Source of the DNA: Corbicula japonica | Lineage: Eukaryota > Mollusca > Bivalvia > Venerida > Cyrenidae | Length of the DNA: 64,000 bases | Direction of reading: 5' to 3' | Assembly: GCA_038501625.1 (NCBI GenBank) | Contig: JAZAYU010000054.1 | Coordinates: 1,364,001-1,428,000 of the forward strand | Part shown: positions 1 through 10,034 of the stretch, in pieces | How positions within the stretch are numbered: position 1 is the stretch's first letter | Layout of the letters: each line of letters opens with the position of its first letter | Program-made: the position numbers and the translations under genes | The notes under the pieces: model-generated | Database searches by the model: none | Told to the model about the DNA's origin: nothing | Seen by the model: the letters and a program-made list of their open reading frames with translations, nothing else

Positions 1-1718
1 AAAACATCTCAACTAATAAAAGCAACTCACTTTTTGAGCTGACACATGCAAAATGGGCCACACAGGGTATCAATTGTGGCATTTTTAAGGAAAAAACAGT
101 TAAAAAAGGCCCCAAACCTAATTAAAACCTAAGTTTGCCTCCTGTAACACAGTTATACTGATTTTTGACTTTCAAATTTGCTTAAAATTGGTCAGCACAC
201 AATTTTAGTGGAAAATAACATTGCAGACAATATAAATATTCAAATTCCGCCCTCCACTTGTACTTCTTACAACGAACTAATCCTAGTGTTTGTTTGTTTT
301 TACGTATTATGAGATAAGGAAAAAATTAATTTACTCACGTTAAAGCGAGTAAGTCAAAGATTACAGTATTTACTTGTGACATGAGGGACATATGTATGAA
401 ATATTTTATAATCAAGATATGCACAATATTTTGTTATCTTTTAAAAACTACTGAATAAACATAGAACATAATATTATATTTGGAATCCAACAAGTTGGCC
501 AATTACTCGCTCGGCACTTACTAAAGTCACCACTATAAAATAATAAACTATTTCTTCCGGGTGTACAGTACCGTAATGGTTTTGAATTAAACTTCAGATT
601 AAACAAAAGTAACTTACCTCAAAAGAGTCTAAACACCTTTAATTTCATATTCCAATGTGTTTACCATTTCAAGTTGTTGCAAACAAAATCACAATGTGGG
701 ATCCTGTATGAGGGATCGCAGGGTTCATAATTTATGAATCCTATATAGAATTATGATACTAAGGAAAACAATTTAGTAAATGAAATAGCAAATCGATTAT
801 CACTGTCGTAATTGTGTTACTCAGTCGCCTTTTGCGATACTGTGTCAACCTTATAGCAATGGCAGACGAAAAACACACAAAGAAAGGCACGAGCTCTTCC
901 TGTTCGATTTATGTATGAGGTAATTGTTTGCACTGATTGGTGCGCAAATGATTCCTGCACACACAACTCTTGCTTTTTTGTTGAAAACTGCTCCCATACG
1001 ATCCGAGTTTTATGTAAAACTTGGACGAGTTAAGAAAACAAATCAGAAGCGAAAAACTCTTTGTTTTGCTTCATAATTTAGTAAAGAAGACATTAAACAT
1101 CAAACAACGGTAAAAGACAACGGTAATTTTAGGTGACGGCCAACGTTTTCATAGAGATTTTAGTGTTAAACTTGAGGCCCGACTGCTAAATCCGTAATAG
1201 CATAATGAACAGGACAATCATTAACTTAGTAAATAACCGGACATAGCGACCTTTTTAAGCATGTGCATGGGAATTAAAACAGCAAAACAAATGCGCGTTA
1301 TGGTTAGTTGATAATTTGTAAACATTGATGGTGAAAATATAATTTTACTACGTTTATACAAGCATGCGGTTGAACAATCAGAAGGGCCTCATAACATCCC
1401 TTGGTTTGACAGATAGAAGTATTGTTATAAGTACAGCCGCACATGAAAAGCATGTATAATTATACAGTATAATTGAGAAGACTGTACCTGTCCCTTTAAC
1501 AAATTTTTGAACAGAATGCCCAAAGCAAATATATACAGAAACATTATATATTTTTATATTTCGTCCTATCTGGTAAGGAGGTAAATCCATATACAGTTGC
1601 TTATAAGTATGCCCAGTTACTGTATGCCATTGTATTATCTTTTGGTCGGATAAGTCTAGCTATGTTCATTATTTTTGAAGGTATATATGAGACAATACCA
1701 TATGTTGAGTTTTTACAG
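1..1718. other. AT-rich stretch, no gene recognised
   Basis: No convincing exon, RNA gene or repeat array was seen here on either strand. Because an exon with a good splice acceptor follows at 1719 on the plus strand, this stretch is probably intron of that gene. The short open frame at 1378..1590 (-) has no recognisable composition or motif. Confidence 0.5.
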
Positions 1719-1917
1719 TAAGATAGCAAATGAACTGGAAACGGAAAAGAAAAAGAACGCAGATCTACGATCAAAGTTGGATGACAAAGATCGCGATCTT
1801 GATCACATGAGAGAGCGAATTGATCTGCAAACAGACCTACTTGACAACAGACAAGAGCCAGTCGGAAACGACAGCACGCTCGGCTATTCGAAGTCGGACA
1901 TATTTAAGCACATTTAA
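1719..1917 (+). CDS. Last exon of an unidentified coiled-coil protein
   Basis: A 199-nt terminal exon. A TTTTTACAG acceptor ends at 1718, and the frame starts with one base completing a split codon, followed by 65 codons and a TAA stop. The first half is highly charged and heptad-like (ELETEKKKNADLRSKLDDKD, then RERIDLQTDLLDNRQ), so a C-terminal coiled coil is likely. The tail ends ...SKSDIFKHI. The frame stays open upstream of the acceptor to an ATG at 1675, but that part (KVYMRQYHMLSF) does not look like a coiled coil and is probably intron. Upstream exons lie outside the window or were not recognised. The protein family is not identified. It is convergent with the TRANK1-like gene. Confidence 0.6.
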
Positions 1918-2012
1918 AACTGGGCTTCATTTAAACTGGGGAGTGATTCAGGAGTTTATGACACCCAACACACACACATGAACAAAAGTTTCTTAATCCA
2001 AGTTAAGAAATC

Positions 2013-2018
2013 AATAAA
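2013..2018 (+). terminator. Poly(A) signal of the coiled-coil gene
   Basis: An AATAAA hexamer lies 96 nt after the stop codon of the exon at 1719..1917, followed by T-rich sequence (TTTTTTTAGAGGG). This gives a short 3' UTR of about 110-130 nt. The assignment rests on position and the hexamer only. Confidence 0.5.
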
Positions 2019-2091
2019 TTACACTTAATTTATTATTGTAGTTTTTTTAGAGGGTTTACACAACCCAGTCCATACACCCCTGCCCACCTAT

Positions 2092-2790
2092 AGTGTGGTG
2101 TAGTATAGTAAGGTATGGTATTGTTGTTGGTGGTGTTGTTGACGGTGTTGTTGGTGGTGTTGTTGGTGTTGTTGTTGTTATTAGGGTTTTAGTTGGTTGT
2201 GTTGTTGGTGTTGTTGTTGGTGGTGGTGTTGTTGTCAGTGTTGTTGCTGTTGGTGGTGGTTGTTGATGCTATTGTTGGTGTTGATGTTGTTGTTGGTGGT
2301 GTTGTTGACGGTGTTGTTGATGGTGTAGTTGTTGTTATTTGTGTTATTGTTGGTTGTGTTGTTGGTGTTATTGTTGGTGGTGGTGTTGGTGGTATGTGGT
2401 GGGGGGTGGTTGTAGTGTGGTGTGGTGTGGTGGGTGGTGGTGGGTGGGTGGTGGTGGTGGGTGGTGGTGGTGGGTAGTGGTAGGGGGTGGGTGGTGGTGG
2501 GTGGGTGGGTGTGGGGTGGGGGTGGGGTGGGTGGGTGTGGGGTGGTGGTGGGTGGGTGGATGGGGGGTGGGTGTGGGGTGGTGGTGGGTGGGTGGGTGTG
2601 GGGTGGTGGTGGGTGGGTGGGTGTGGGGTGGGTGGTGGTGGTGCTGGTGGGTGGTGGTGGGTGTGGTGTGGTGTGGTGTGGTGTGGTGTGGTGTGGTGTG
2701 GTGTAGTGTAGTGTAGTGTAGTGTAGTGTAGTGTAGTGTAGTGTAGTGTAGTGTAGTGTAGTGTAGTGTAGTGTAGTGTAGTGTAGTATA
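2092..2790. repeat. G-rich low-complexity tract ending in a (GTAGT)n microsatellite
   Basis: About 700 bp of almost pure G/T on the plus strand. It runs from GTTGTTGGTGGT-like units, through a GGTGGGTGGGTGTGGGG-rich core (about 2400-2650), then (GTGGT)n, then a regular GTAGT pentamer array from about 2702 to 2785. Many runs of three or more G are closely spaced, so G-quadruplex formation is plausible. All six frames give long pseudo-ORFs that are low complexity and not genes. Confidence 0.9.
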
Positions 2791-2864
2791 ACCATTCAAC
2801 ACTTTCAACCAAAGTATGTTAAGTACATCCTTTTCTATAGCATTACCTATGAAAAACACTAACA

Positions 2865-4143
2865 TTGAAACTTTAACCATAATTTCTAAGTCTTAATTCT
2901 AATTTCTAAGCGAAAAAGGGCAAAAATTAAATAAAAAAAGCAAGGATGAGTTATGGGCCTTTGAAAATCAACCTGATGTATGATAAAATAAAGGTATACA
3001 AAGTTTTAAAGTTGTCATTTTAATAGAATGAAAGATATGAGGTTTCACCACCTTGCACGCAAACTTTAACCTTAATTTCTAAGTCGAAAAAGGGAAATAA
3101 TTTGATATAAATCAAAGAAAGAGTTATGGTTCTTGGCATACATAGTCAGGGTCATGATAGTGAACAAGTTTCAAAGCTATAGTACAAGAAGTATGAAAGT
3201 AACTAGATTGCACGCAAACTTTAACCTGAAATTCTAAGTTGAAAAAGGGCCATAATTTGATTAAAAATTAAAGAAAGAGTTATGGTTCTTGGCATACATA
3301 GTCAGGGTCATGATGGTAAACAAGTGTTGAAAGTTTCAAAGCTATAGTACAAGAAGTATGAAAGTAACTAGCTTGCACGCAAACTTTAACCTGAAATTTT
3401 AAGTTGAAAAAGGGCCATAATTTGAACAAAATGGAAGTTAGAGTTATGCTTCTTGGCATACCCACTCGGGATATGATAATGAACAAGTGCTGAAAGTTTC
3501 AAAGCTGTCGTGTAAGTAGTATGGAAGTTACGGGTTTGTACACTAGCTTGCACGCAAACTTTAACCTGAAATTCTAAGTCGAAAAAGGGCTATAATTTTA
3601 ATAAAATGAAAGTTAGAGTTTTGGTTCTTGGCATACACACTTGGGAGATGATGATAAACAAGTGTGCCAAGTTTCAAAGTTGTAGTATAAGTAGTATTGA
3701 AGTTATGTGTTTGTACAGTAGCTTGCACGCAAACTTTAACCTGAAATTCTAAGTCGAAAAAAGGGCCATAATTTGATCAAAATGAAAGTTAGAGTTATGG
3801 TTCTTGGCATACACACTCGGGACATGATGATGAACAAGTGTGCCAAGTTTCAAAGCTGTAGTATAAGTAGTATTGAAGTTATGTGTTTGTACAGTAGCTT
3901 GCACGCAAACTTTAACCTGAAATTCTAAGTAAAAAAGGGCCATAATTTGATGAAAATGAAAGTTAGAGTTATGGTTCTTGGCATACACACTCGGGACATG
4001 ATGATGAACAAGTGTGCCAAGTTTTAAAGCTGTAGCTATAGTAGTTTTTAAGATATCAGTAGGTTGCACGCAAACTTAAACCAAAGCGGGACGCCGACGC
4101 CCAAGTGAATACAATAGCTCGACATATTCTTCGAATAGTCGAG
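2865..4143. repeat. Tandem array (155-176 bp unit) ending in a hairpin; Helitron-like non-autonomous element
   Basis: The phrase TTGCACGCAAACTTTAACC recurs at about 3053, 3208, 3373, 3548, 3722, 3898 and (variant) 4063, so the unit is 155-176 bp in about seven to eight copies; the left copies are the most diverged. The right end has GACGCCGACGCC, then a hairpin at about 4111-4138 (AGCTCGAC..TATTC / GAATA..GTCGAGCT), and finishes GAGCTAAAAA. A 3' hairpin followed by CTAA resembles Helitron CTRR ends. The assignment is an inference because no Rep/helicase is present. Confidence 0.7.
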
Positions 4144-4445
4144 CTAAAAACGATATTCAAATACTTTTGTAGCGTAAGCTGAGCTGACTTTGAAAGTTTT
4201 AAGGACGTTTGGCGAGGGCGGAGTGTTGAGCATTGGTCCGGCATCAATTTGTCTGTAAAACCTCTTTTACAAAACATATTGTACCGTTTGCGACAGACTT
4301 TTTTGCAGCACATTATTTTCTCATGAGTAGTCTGGTTTGTTCAATAGGCTCCGGTCTATTAAAACGGCTATCAGAGAATATACACACACATTGCAAGCAA
4401 TGGCTTTATAAGGACTAACTGCGAGAATTTCACCATGTCTGAAGT
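4144..4445. other. No gene recognised
   Basis: About 300 bp between the array terminus and the LINE remnant. The plus-strand open frame at 4233..4418 shows no motif and is probably chance. It may contain a more degraded, more upstream part of the LINE. Confidence 0.4.
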
Positions 4446-5054
4446 TTTCGAAGCCTGGCGGCCTAAAGGAACGTATTAATGTCGATAGTATACATTGTAT
4501 CCCACGAGTTAAATTTGTAAAAGGAACCTTAGATGAAATAGGCTTTAGCCATTTGTGGCAAACTCAAAATATTAACATTAAACTTTTTCCATTACAACAG
4601 CGTCTCAAGAGACCATTTCATTCAACAGTGGCATGCATCTATAATAGAGTCGCCAAAACTAGAATATTATGCAAAGTTTAAAACCACCTTAGAGTTTGAT
4701 AATTATTTAGTATCGGTAGATAATGATAAATTGAGGAAGTTGTTGACATGTTTTCGTCTGTCGTCACATAGCATGTCCATTAAAACTGGTAGATATACAG
4801 GCATTGAAAGAACAAATAGAATCTGCTTAAATTGTAACCAAAATTTTGTTGAAAACTAGTATCATTTCTTAATGTGCTGTCCTAAATATAGAGACATTAG
4901 ATGTAAATTCTTACCAAAATTTTGCCCAAGTTGGCAGAATCGTAAGAAATTTGTCTCACTTTTGAGAACCCAAAATAACGGTACATTTGTGAAACTTTGT
5001 AAATTTTTGAGAGATGCTTTTCTGTTAAGAAGCGCTAGTAACAATATCGAATGA
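4446..5054 (+). pseudogene. Broken C-terminal end of a LINE-type reverse transcriptase ORF
   Basis: Read on the plus strand, the translation resembles the C-terminal region of invertebrate non-LTR retrotransposon ORF2: HFIQQWHASIIESPKLEYYA, LSSHSMSIKTGRYTGIERTN, then a Cys-rich knuckle with CLNC, and YHFLMCCPKYRDIR. The Cys/His pattern C-x2-C ... H-x3-C matches the C-terminal zinc knuckle of such elements. The frame is broken by a shift near 4600 and by an in-frame TAG at about 4857 just before YHF, and it ends with TGA at 5052-5054. No reverse-transcriptase catalytic domain is present, so this is a 5'-truncated, dead copy. Confidence 0.7.
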
Positions 5055-6227
5055 ACTGCATGTGATTTATGTAAAACTTTTATAATTGCATGCGTCGCAT
5101 AATAGAAATAAGTGTAATATGGTTTTCTTTTGTTCGTTGCCTGTCATGTAGATGACGAGTTGCAATAAGTTTGTTGTTCTTGTTAAAATTACGAAACATC
5201 ATTACTTGGTAGTGAAATAGTTTTGAAATATTCCCGACGTTTTTATGATAAATAGATTTTATAGTTTTGCAATAGACATAATTTGATATTATTTGCAGCA
5301 AATTGTTAAAGAAGATTACCAAACCAGAATTTAAAATCTAAAGAATAGTTTTAAGCTGGATTCATCTGTCCAAATATCCGAAGTGCATTTACCGGTACAT
5401 GTTGATACCATGTCATGAATACAATCGAATGGTTCACGGGATAGAAGAATATCTTTTTTTCGTGCATATTTGGTTAAGTCAACAAATCTAAATGATATAT
5501 TTTTTCTGGACTATTTGAGAAAGGCGACTTGTTTAAACTATTTCTTCTTAAACAAAACGAAACACCAGTAACAAGACAATATTGTTATGAGCTTTATTTA
5601 TAACAACAAACTACATTTTAACTGTTTTATTAAACAAATAAACAATAAAACAAACAGAATAAACGTAATATAAACAAATGTTAGCAGCAAGAATCACCTA
5701 GAGGGCGTCATGCCGATTGTGGTATCCAAGAAGGTTAAACCTACTAGATTTTCGGCATGATTTATAGTTGAAGGTGTAGTTATTTCCAAAATAAAATATC
5801 AATTCACAGAAACTGCAAGTGTTTAGTCTTCTCAACAGTGTTTCACTGTATAAATATATTAGTAACTAGGTCAGCAATGCGTTTTTTCTATGCATCCATC
5901 AGCAATGCATAGTTTACATTCATGGGATTTCGCCAAGTTCTTTTGTAAACTCTTTTAATTAAAACAAGTTGTATGATGAAAATGAAAAAACTATTTCATT
6001 TCAAACTGTTAACGAAGTAATTAAAATGAACGCCAATTATTAAATACGCCTGAATGATACATTTTAGAGAATAATCACATCGATTAACTTTATTTCTAAC
6101 CTAACAAAAACTGCAAGGAGCATAACAAAAGCTAATACATGTTTGGTGTAATAAATGATCTAAAACGTTTCTATAAAATTCGAAACCGGTCACTTGATGA
6201 GTATTAATTAAAAAATATTAAACATGT
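5055..6227. other. AT-rich stretch, no gene recognised
   Basis: Nothing supportable was seen. The first few hundred bases may be the 3' tail of the LINE remnant. Poly-A/T-rich sequence around 5590-5670 has several AATAAA-like words but no associated exon. Confidence 0.45.
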
Positions 6228-6450
6228 TTAACCCTTTCCTCCATATATATGCATTTTTACGAATATGCGACCAGTGTAGATCCAGATCAGCCGGCACATC
6301 TGTGCCTTCTGATCAGGATCTGCACTGGTGGCATTTTGGTCAGAAATAACCCAATTAATAAAAAAGCAAACAGTTGCTGATCAGATGGCTGATCTGGATC
6401 TAAACTGTTCGCCCTCGCAATAAAGGTGTATCTATGGAGGAAAGGGTCAA
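6228..6450. mobile_element. Palindromic TTAA MITE, copy 1
   Basis: Begins TTTAACCCTTTCCTCCA and ends TGGAGGAAAGGGTCAA, an inverted pair of about 16 bp. Inside are two further inverted blocks built on GATCCAGATCAGCCGGCAC and CTGATCAGGATCTGCAC. TTAA at the ends followed by CCCTT suggests a piggyBac-superfamily MITE (TTAA target site, CCYT termini). It is too short to code, and the open frame across it is incidental. Confidence 0.75.
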
Positions 6451-6601
6451 GCAATTTTGATTGACAGACGGACTTTATCAATCTATAACCCCGATTTGCT
6501 TTTGCAATCTGGTTAATAATAAACATTAACTGACGGAGTCCTAAACCCACATTACAAATTTGGAAATAACTAACACATTGTATCATTTGAATGGTTGCAA
6601 C

Positions 6602-6865
6602 TTAACCCTTTCCTCCACATATACGCTTTTTTTATGCATGTGTGACCAGTGTAGATCCAGATCAGAAGGCACGTATGTGCTGTCTGATCAGGATCTGCAC
6701 TGGTCGCATTTTGGTCAGAAATAACCTAACCAATCAAAAAGCAAACAGTGAAGATCCTGATCAGATGGCACCGATATGCCGGCTGATCTGGATCTACACT
6801 GTTCGCCCATGCAATGAAGGGGTGTCTAATAGACTAATACTACTGTCTATGGAGGAAAGGGTTAA
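6602..6865. mobile_element. Palindromic TTAA MITE, copy 2
   Basis: Starts TTAACCCTTTCCTCCA and ends TGGAGGAAAGGGTTAA, a near-perfect terminal inverted repeat with TTAA at both ends. The internal GATCCAGATCAG / CTGATCAGGATC palindromes are the same as in the copy at 6228. The long open frame across it is a by-product of the repeat. Confidence 0.8.
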
Positions 6866-6920
6866 GGACACTCTTACCAACTTACTGGGTAATAGAGTGA
6901 AAATCAAAAACAAAACACAA

Positions 6921-7351
6921 ACTAGATGGGTGTTCAGTTGAACTCTGGTGCTATGTCGGAATAAAAATGCATGTACAAAAAGGGGCATAACTCAATCAAA
7001 GAATTTTGCATCATCATGAGCGTGTTGTCATAAGCAATATAATTTGAAAGTTTGATGAAAAAATATTAAGAAATGACAAAATTATAGCCAACGTTAAGTT
7101 TTCGTGTAAAAATCCAAGTACAAAAAGGGGCATAACTCCATCAAATGTGACCTTGACCTTGAGAATTTGGCATCATCTCGAGCGTGTTGTCATAAGCAAT
7201 ATAATTTGCAAGTTTGATAAAGAAATATTAAGAAATGGCAAAGTTATAGCCAACGTTAAGTTTTCGTGACGGACGGAAGGACAGACCGACGGACAGACGG
7301 ACAAAGCGATCCCTATGTATCGCCATTTCTTCGAAAGGGCGACACATAAAC
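6921..7351. mobile_element. TIR element with (GACGGAC) microsatellite
   Basis: Starts ACTAGATGGGTGTTCAGTTG and ends TTCTTCGAAAGGGCGACACA. Two imperfect copies of a unit (TACAAAAAGGGGCATAACTC ... AAATTATAGCCAACGTTAAG) are followed by GTGACGGACGGAAGGACAGACCGACGG. The same element at 37346..37627 starts with GTGTCGCCCT, which is inverted at the right end as AGGGCGACAC. The left terminal repeat is degraded in this copy. Confidence 0.6.
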
Positions 7352-7772
7352 ATGTGTACATTTGGCATTTTCAAGAATGTTTAAGTTCTAGACTACTAAC
7401 TGTAATATCAAAGATGCACAACAACCAATTCCTAAACAGTTTCAATATATCAACAATTTCTTTCTTGTTTGGCTTTGGCTAGATCTCAACCTCACTATCA
7501 CACATTTAGAAAATAAAACTTAATACAACACATAAAAGCAAGCATAACAAACTTCCATCTACCTCTGTTTTCAAACATTTTTGTCATGACCTTGATTTCT
7601 AATGAATGATTTAGACAAGCTCTGCCATTGATATAATTTGAAATAAAACACTTCTAAAAATATATCTGATGATTGTTAAACAGCTGCCTTTGCAGGAATG
7701 ACCAAGTTTACCCTCAATGGATATGAATAGACATTTGTTTAAACATTAAGTGACATGTTCACAATAAGTAAC
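7352..7772. other. No gene or repeat recognised
   Basis: AT-rich intergenic sequence without supportable features. Confidence 0.4.
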
Positions 7773-8022
7773 TTAACCCTTTACTCCATTTATGTGTTTT
7801 CTGCATGTGCAAACAGTGTAGATCCAATCAACCAGCACATCTATTCCATCTGATCAGGATCTGCACAGTTCATTTTTTGGGCAGAAATATCCTAATACAT
7901 TGTAAATTAAAAAGTGGTATGAACAATGTAGATACTGATCAGATGGCACAAATTTGATTGCTTAACTGGATCTACACTGTTCACCCCACACAATAAAAGC
8001 ATATATAAAGAGGAAAGGGTAA
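7773..8022. mobile_element. Palindromic TTAA MITE, copy 3
   Basis: TTAACCCTTTACTCCATTTA at the left and AGAGGAAAGGGTAAATTAA at the right, with internal GTAGATCC...CTGATCAGGATCTGCAC palindromes. It is diverged from the copies at 6602 and 9179. Confidence 0.65.
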
Positions 8023-8076
8023 ATTAAACTTGCAAGTTTCCGATAATCAACACTAATGAATTTAAAGAAAAGAGGA

Positions 8077-8316
8077 TTAACCCTATAATCCATTTAGAAA
8101 TTTTATTCCATATGTGACCAGTGTAGATCCAGATCAGCAGGCACATCCGGTACAGTACTGTGAAGATTTACACTGTTCGCTTTTAGATTCATAAGATTAA
8201 TCTTACCAAGATGCGACCAATGCAGATCCAGAACTGATGGCAAGGATATGCCAGCTGATCTAGATCTGTACTGTTTGCTCATGAAATAAAAGGTGTATAT
8301 ATGGAGCAAAGGGTTA
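8077..8316. mobile_element. Palindromic TTAA MITE, copy 4
   Basis: TTAACCCTATAATCCATTT at the left and ATATATGGAGCAAAGGGTTA at the right. The core has ACCAGTGTAGATCCAGATCA and GCCAGCTGATCTAGATCTGT. It is a member of the same family as 6602..6865. Confidence 0.65.
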
Positions 8317-8854
8317 TAGTAAAAAAAAACTCAAGACCAAACCAGCATTAAGATCACCATTTCACTATTTGCACAACCTCCAAATTCAGACCACCTCACT
8401 ATTTTGTCCACTTTGGTCCCAATGGTGGTTTTAATGGTAGGGTTTGAACAATTACCATGTCAAACAATGTATAGCTGCTTTCCCATTTAGCCAAGTTTGT
8501 TTGCAAACTTTTGGTAACAAGTTGTAAGAAATAACAGGTAATATTGGAAGCATTAAGATGCAATAACTTATCCAAGGCTTCTATTTTAATTTGCATGTTC
8601 AATTTCATGCAACAATAACTTAACTTGCACAAGAACACAATTCTTATCAGTAATGTATGAAACTGATTGAAAACTTGTAAACACCTACTACAAATGCTGT
8701 TCTTACTAAGCAATGCAATATCGTCAAAGAGGACTTAAAAAACTAAACTCATCATCTCTTATCTCATACAAGTGACAACATCTGAAAATATCTATCAAGG
8801 CACAGAGCATAAGTTAAAGCACATTGTAGGATTTATCAAATCAATAAAAAGTAG
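8317..8854. other. No gene recognised
   Basis: The 104-codon open frame at 8399..8713 (-) shows no motif, no family resemblance and no splice context linking it to the neighbouring gene. I see nothing supportable. Confidence 0.4.
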
Positions 8855-9106
8855 ATTAACACTTGACTCCATATATACAACTTTTATGGCATGGTCACTT
8901 TAGATCCGGATCATACAGCACAGATGTGCTGACTGATTTGTACCTACACTGGTTGCTTTTAATCTTAGTCGTTTATTCAGCTGTTTATATCTGACAAAGA
9001 AGCCAACAGTGTAGATCCTGATCTGACTGCACTGATGTGCTAGCTTATTTGGATTTACACTGTTCACACATGCGATAAAATGCTTATATATCGAGAAAAT
9101 CTTTAA
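8855..9106. mobile_element. Degraded palindromic TTAA MITE, copy 5
   Basis: ATTAACACTTGACTCCATAT at the left and a weakened right end (TATATCGAGAAAATCTTTAA). The internal TTTAGATCCGGATCATACAG and AGTGTAGATCCTGATCTGAC blocks place it in the family. Confidence 0.5.
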
Positions 9107-9178
9107 ATACTATATGCCAATTATTACGTAGTAATACAATGTATCTCAAAAGCAACCAAAGGCTGAGTTCCAATTTAC

Positions 9179-9418
9179 TTAACCCTTTCCTCCATAAATA
9201 TGCATTTTTATGCATTTGCGACCAGTGTAGATCCAGATCAGCCAGCATGTCTGTGACGTCTGATCAGGATCTGCACTGGTCACATTTTGGTCAGAAATAA
9301 CCTAATGAATCAAAAAGCGAACAGTTTAGATCCTGATCAGACCGCACAGATGTGCCGGCTGATCTGGATCTAAACTGTTCATGAAAAAATAAAGGTGTAT
9401 CTATGGAGGAAAGGGTAA
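9179..9418. mobile_element. Palindromic TTAA MITE, copy 6
   Basis: TTAACCCTTTCCTCCATAAA at the left and TATGGAGGAAAGGGTAAATT at the right, with well-preserved GATCCAGATCAGCCAGCA and TGCCGGCTGATCTGGATC cores. It lies just beyond the likely 3' end of the TRANK1-like gene. Confidence 0.75.
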
Positions 9419-9585
9419 ATTAAATTTTGGTTCAAAGATTAGACTGCAGACACAAAATATTGTAACAACATGCCACTGGGTGAACAAGTGTGAATAGAAA
9501 TGTAAGAAAACATAGTTATTCGATATCACTTGCTCTGCAAAAATAACTCTCAATGTGTTCCAACTTTCTAAATGGCTGCTACAGT

Positions 9586-9591
9586 TTTATT
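9586..9591 (-). terminator. Candidate poly(A) signal of the TRANK1-like gene
   Basis: Plus-strand TTTATT reads AATAAA on the minus strand, 267 nt beyond the stop codon at 9858-9860. It is the clearest canonical hexamer I noticed between the stop and the MITE at 9179..9418. Support is by position and motif only. Confidence 0.35.
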
Positions 9592-9857
9592 AAGTACAAT
9601 AATTATATAAGTTGTTAAAAGCAAGTTCAAATTACATGTTAATGTGGTATTTCAGTGTTTTAATCACATCAAATTAGACAAAATGGGAGCAGAGAAACTA
9701 TGTTATGTCTCCCGTGTTTGGGTAAGTCAGGCTTTGGTTTATCAAATTGTTTATCTTTATCTAAATAAGGACTATAATACAGGGCAACGCTTCCATACAG
9801 ATGTTGGATGTAGTCAAGTTGGTGCAAGTTCTGGAGTTTAAACGTTTCACAAGGTCA

Positions 9858-10034
9858 CTAATGATAATTTTTCCCTCTTCCTCTTCCGCGTCTATTGCGG
9901 AATATTTGTGTTCTTCTGGGCGTAGGTTCCTCCACCACTGGTTCTATGTCTTCCAGTTCGTCGTCCCAGTTTTCTGCATGTGCTGACATGGCGCTTGCTG
10001 ATGAGCTCACCTGCTTTGCCTTCTCTTCCTCTTC
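9858..10034 (-). CDS. TRANK1: TRANK1-like exon 32 (C-terminal tail, stop)
   Basis: Terminal exon, residues 3147-3204 and TAG. The acceptor reads TTTGTAG on the minus strand. It encodes EEEEKAKQ, an acidic patch NWDDELEDIEPVVEE, and a basic RG tail RRGRGRGKNYH. The acidic-then-arginine-rich ending parallels the vertebrate protein's C-terminus, which supports the stop. Confidence 0.88.
   Translation of the reverse strand, partial: EEEEKAKQVSSSASAMSAHAENWDDELEDIEPVVEEPTPRRTQIFRNRRGRGRGKNYH

Noticed and set aside
2189..2880. Several long open frames on both strands across the G-rich tract
   Set aside because: They translate to His/Thr/Pro or Val/Gly repeats in every frame, the expected result of low-complexity GGTGGT-type DNA.
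6287..6941. Open frames of about 99 codons in the TTAA MITEs (also 45658..45978, 53123..53344)
   Set aside because: They arise because the palindrome lacks stops in one frame; the same peptide-like phrases recur in each MITE copy.
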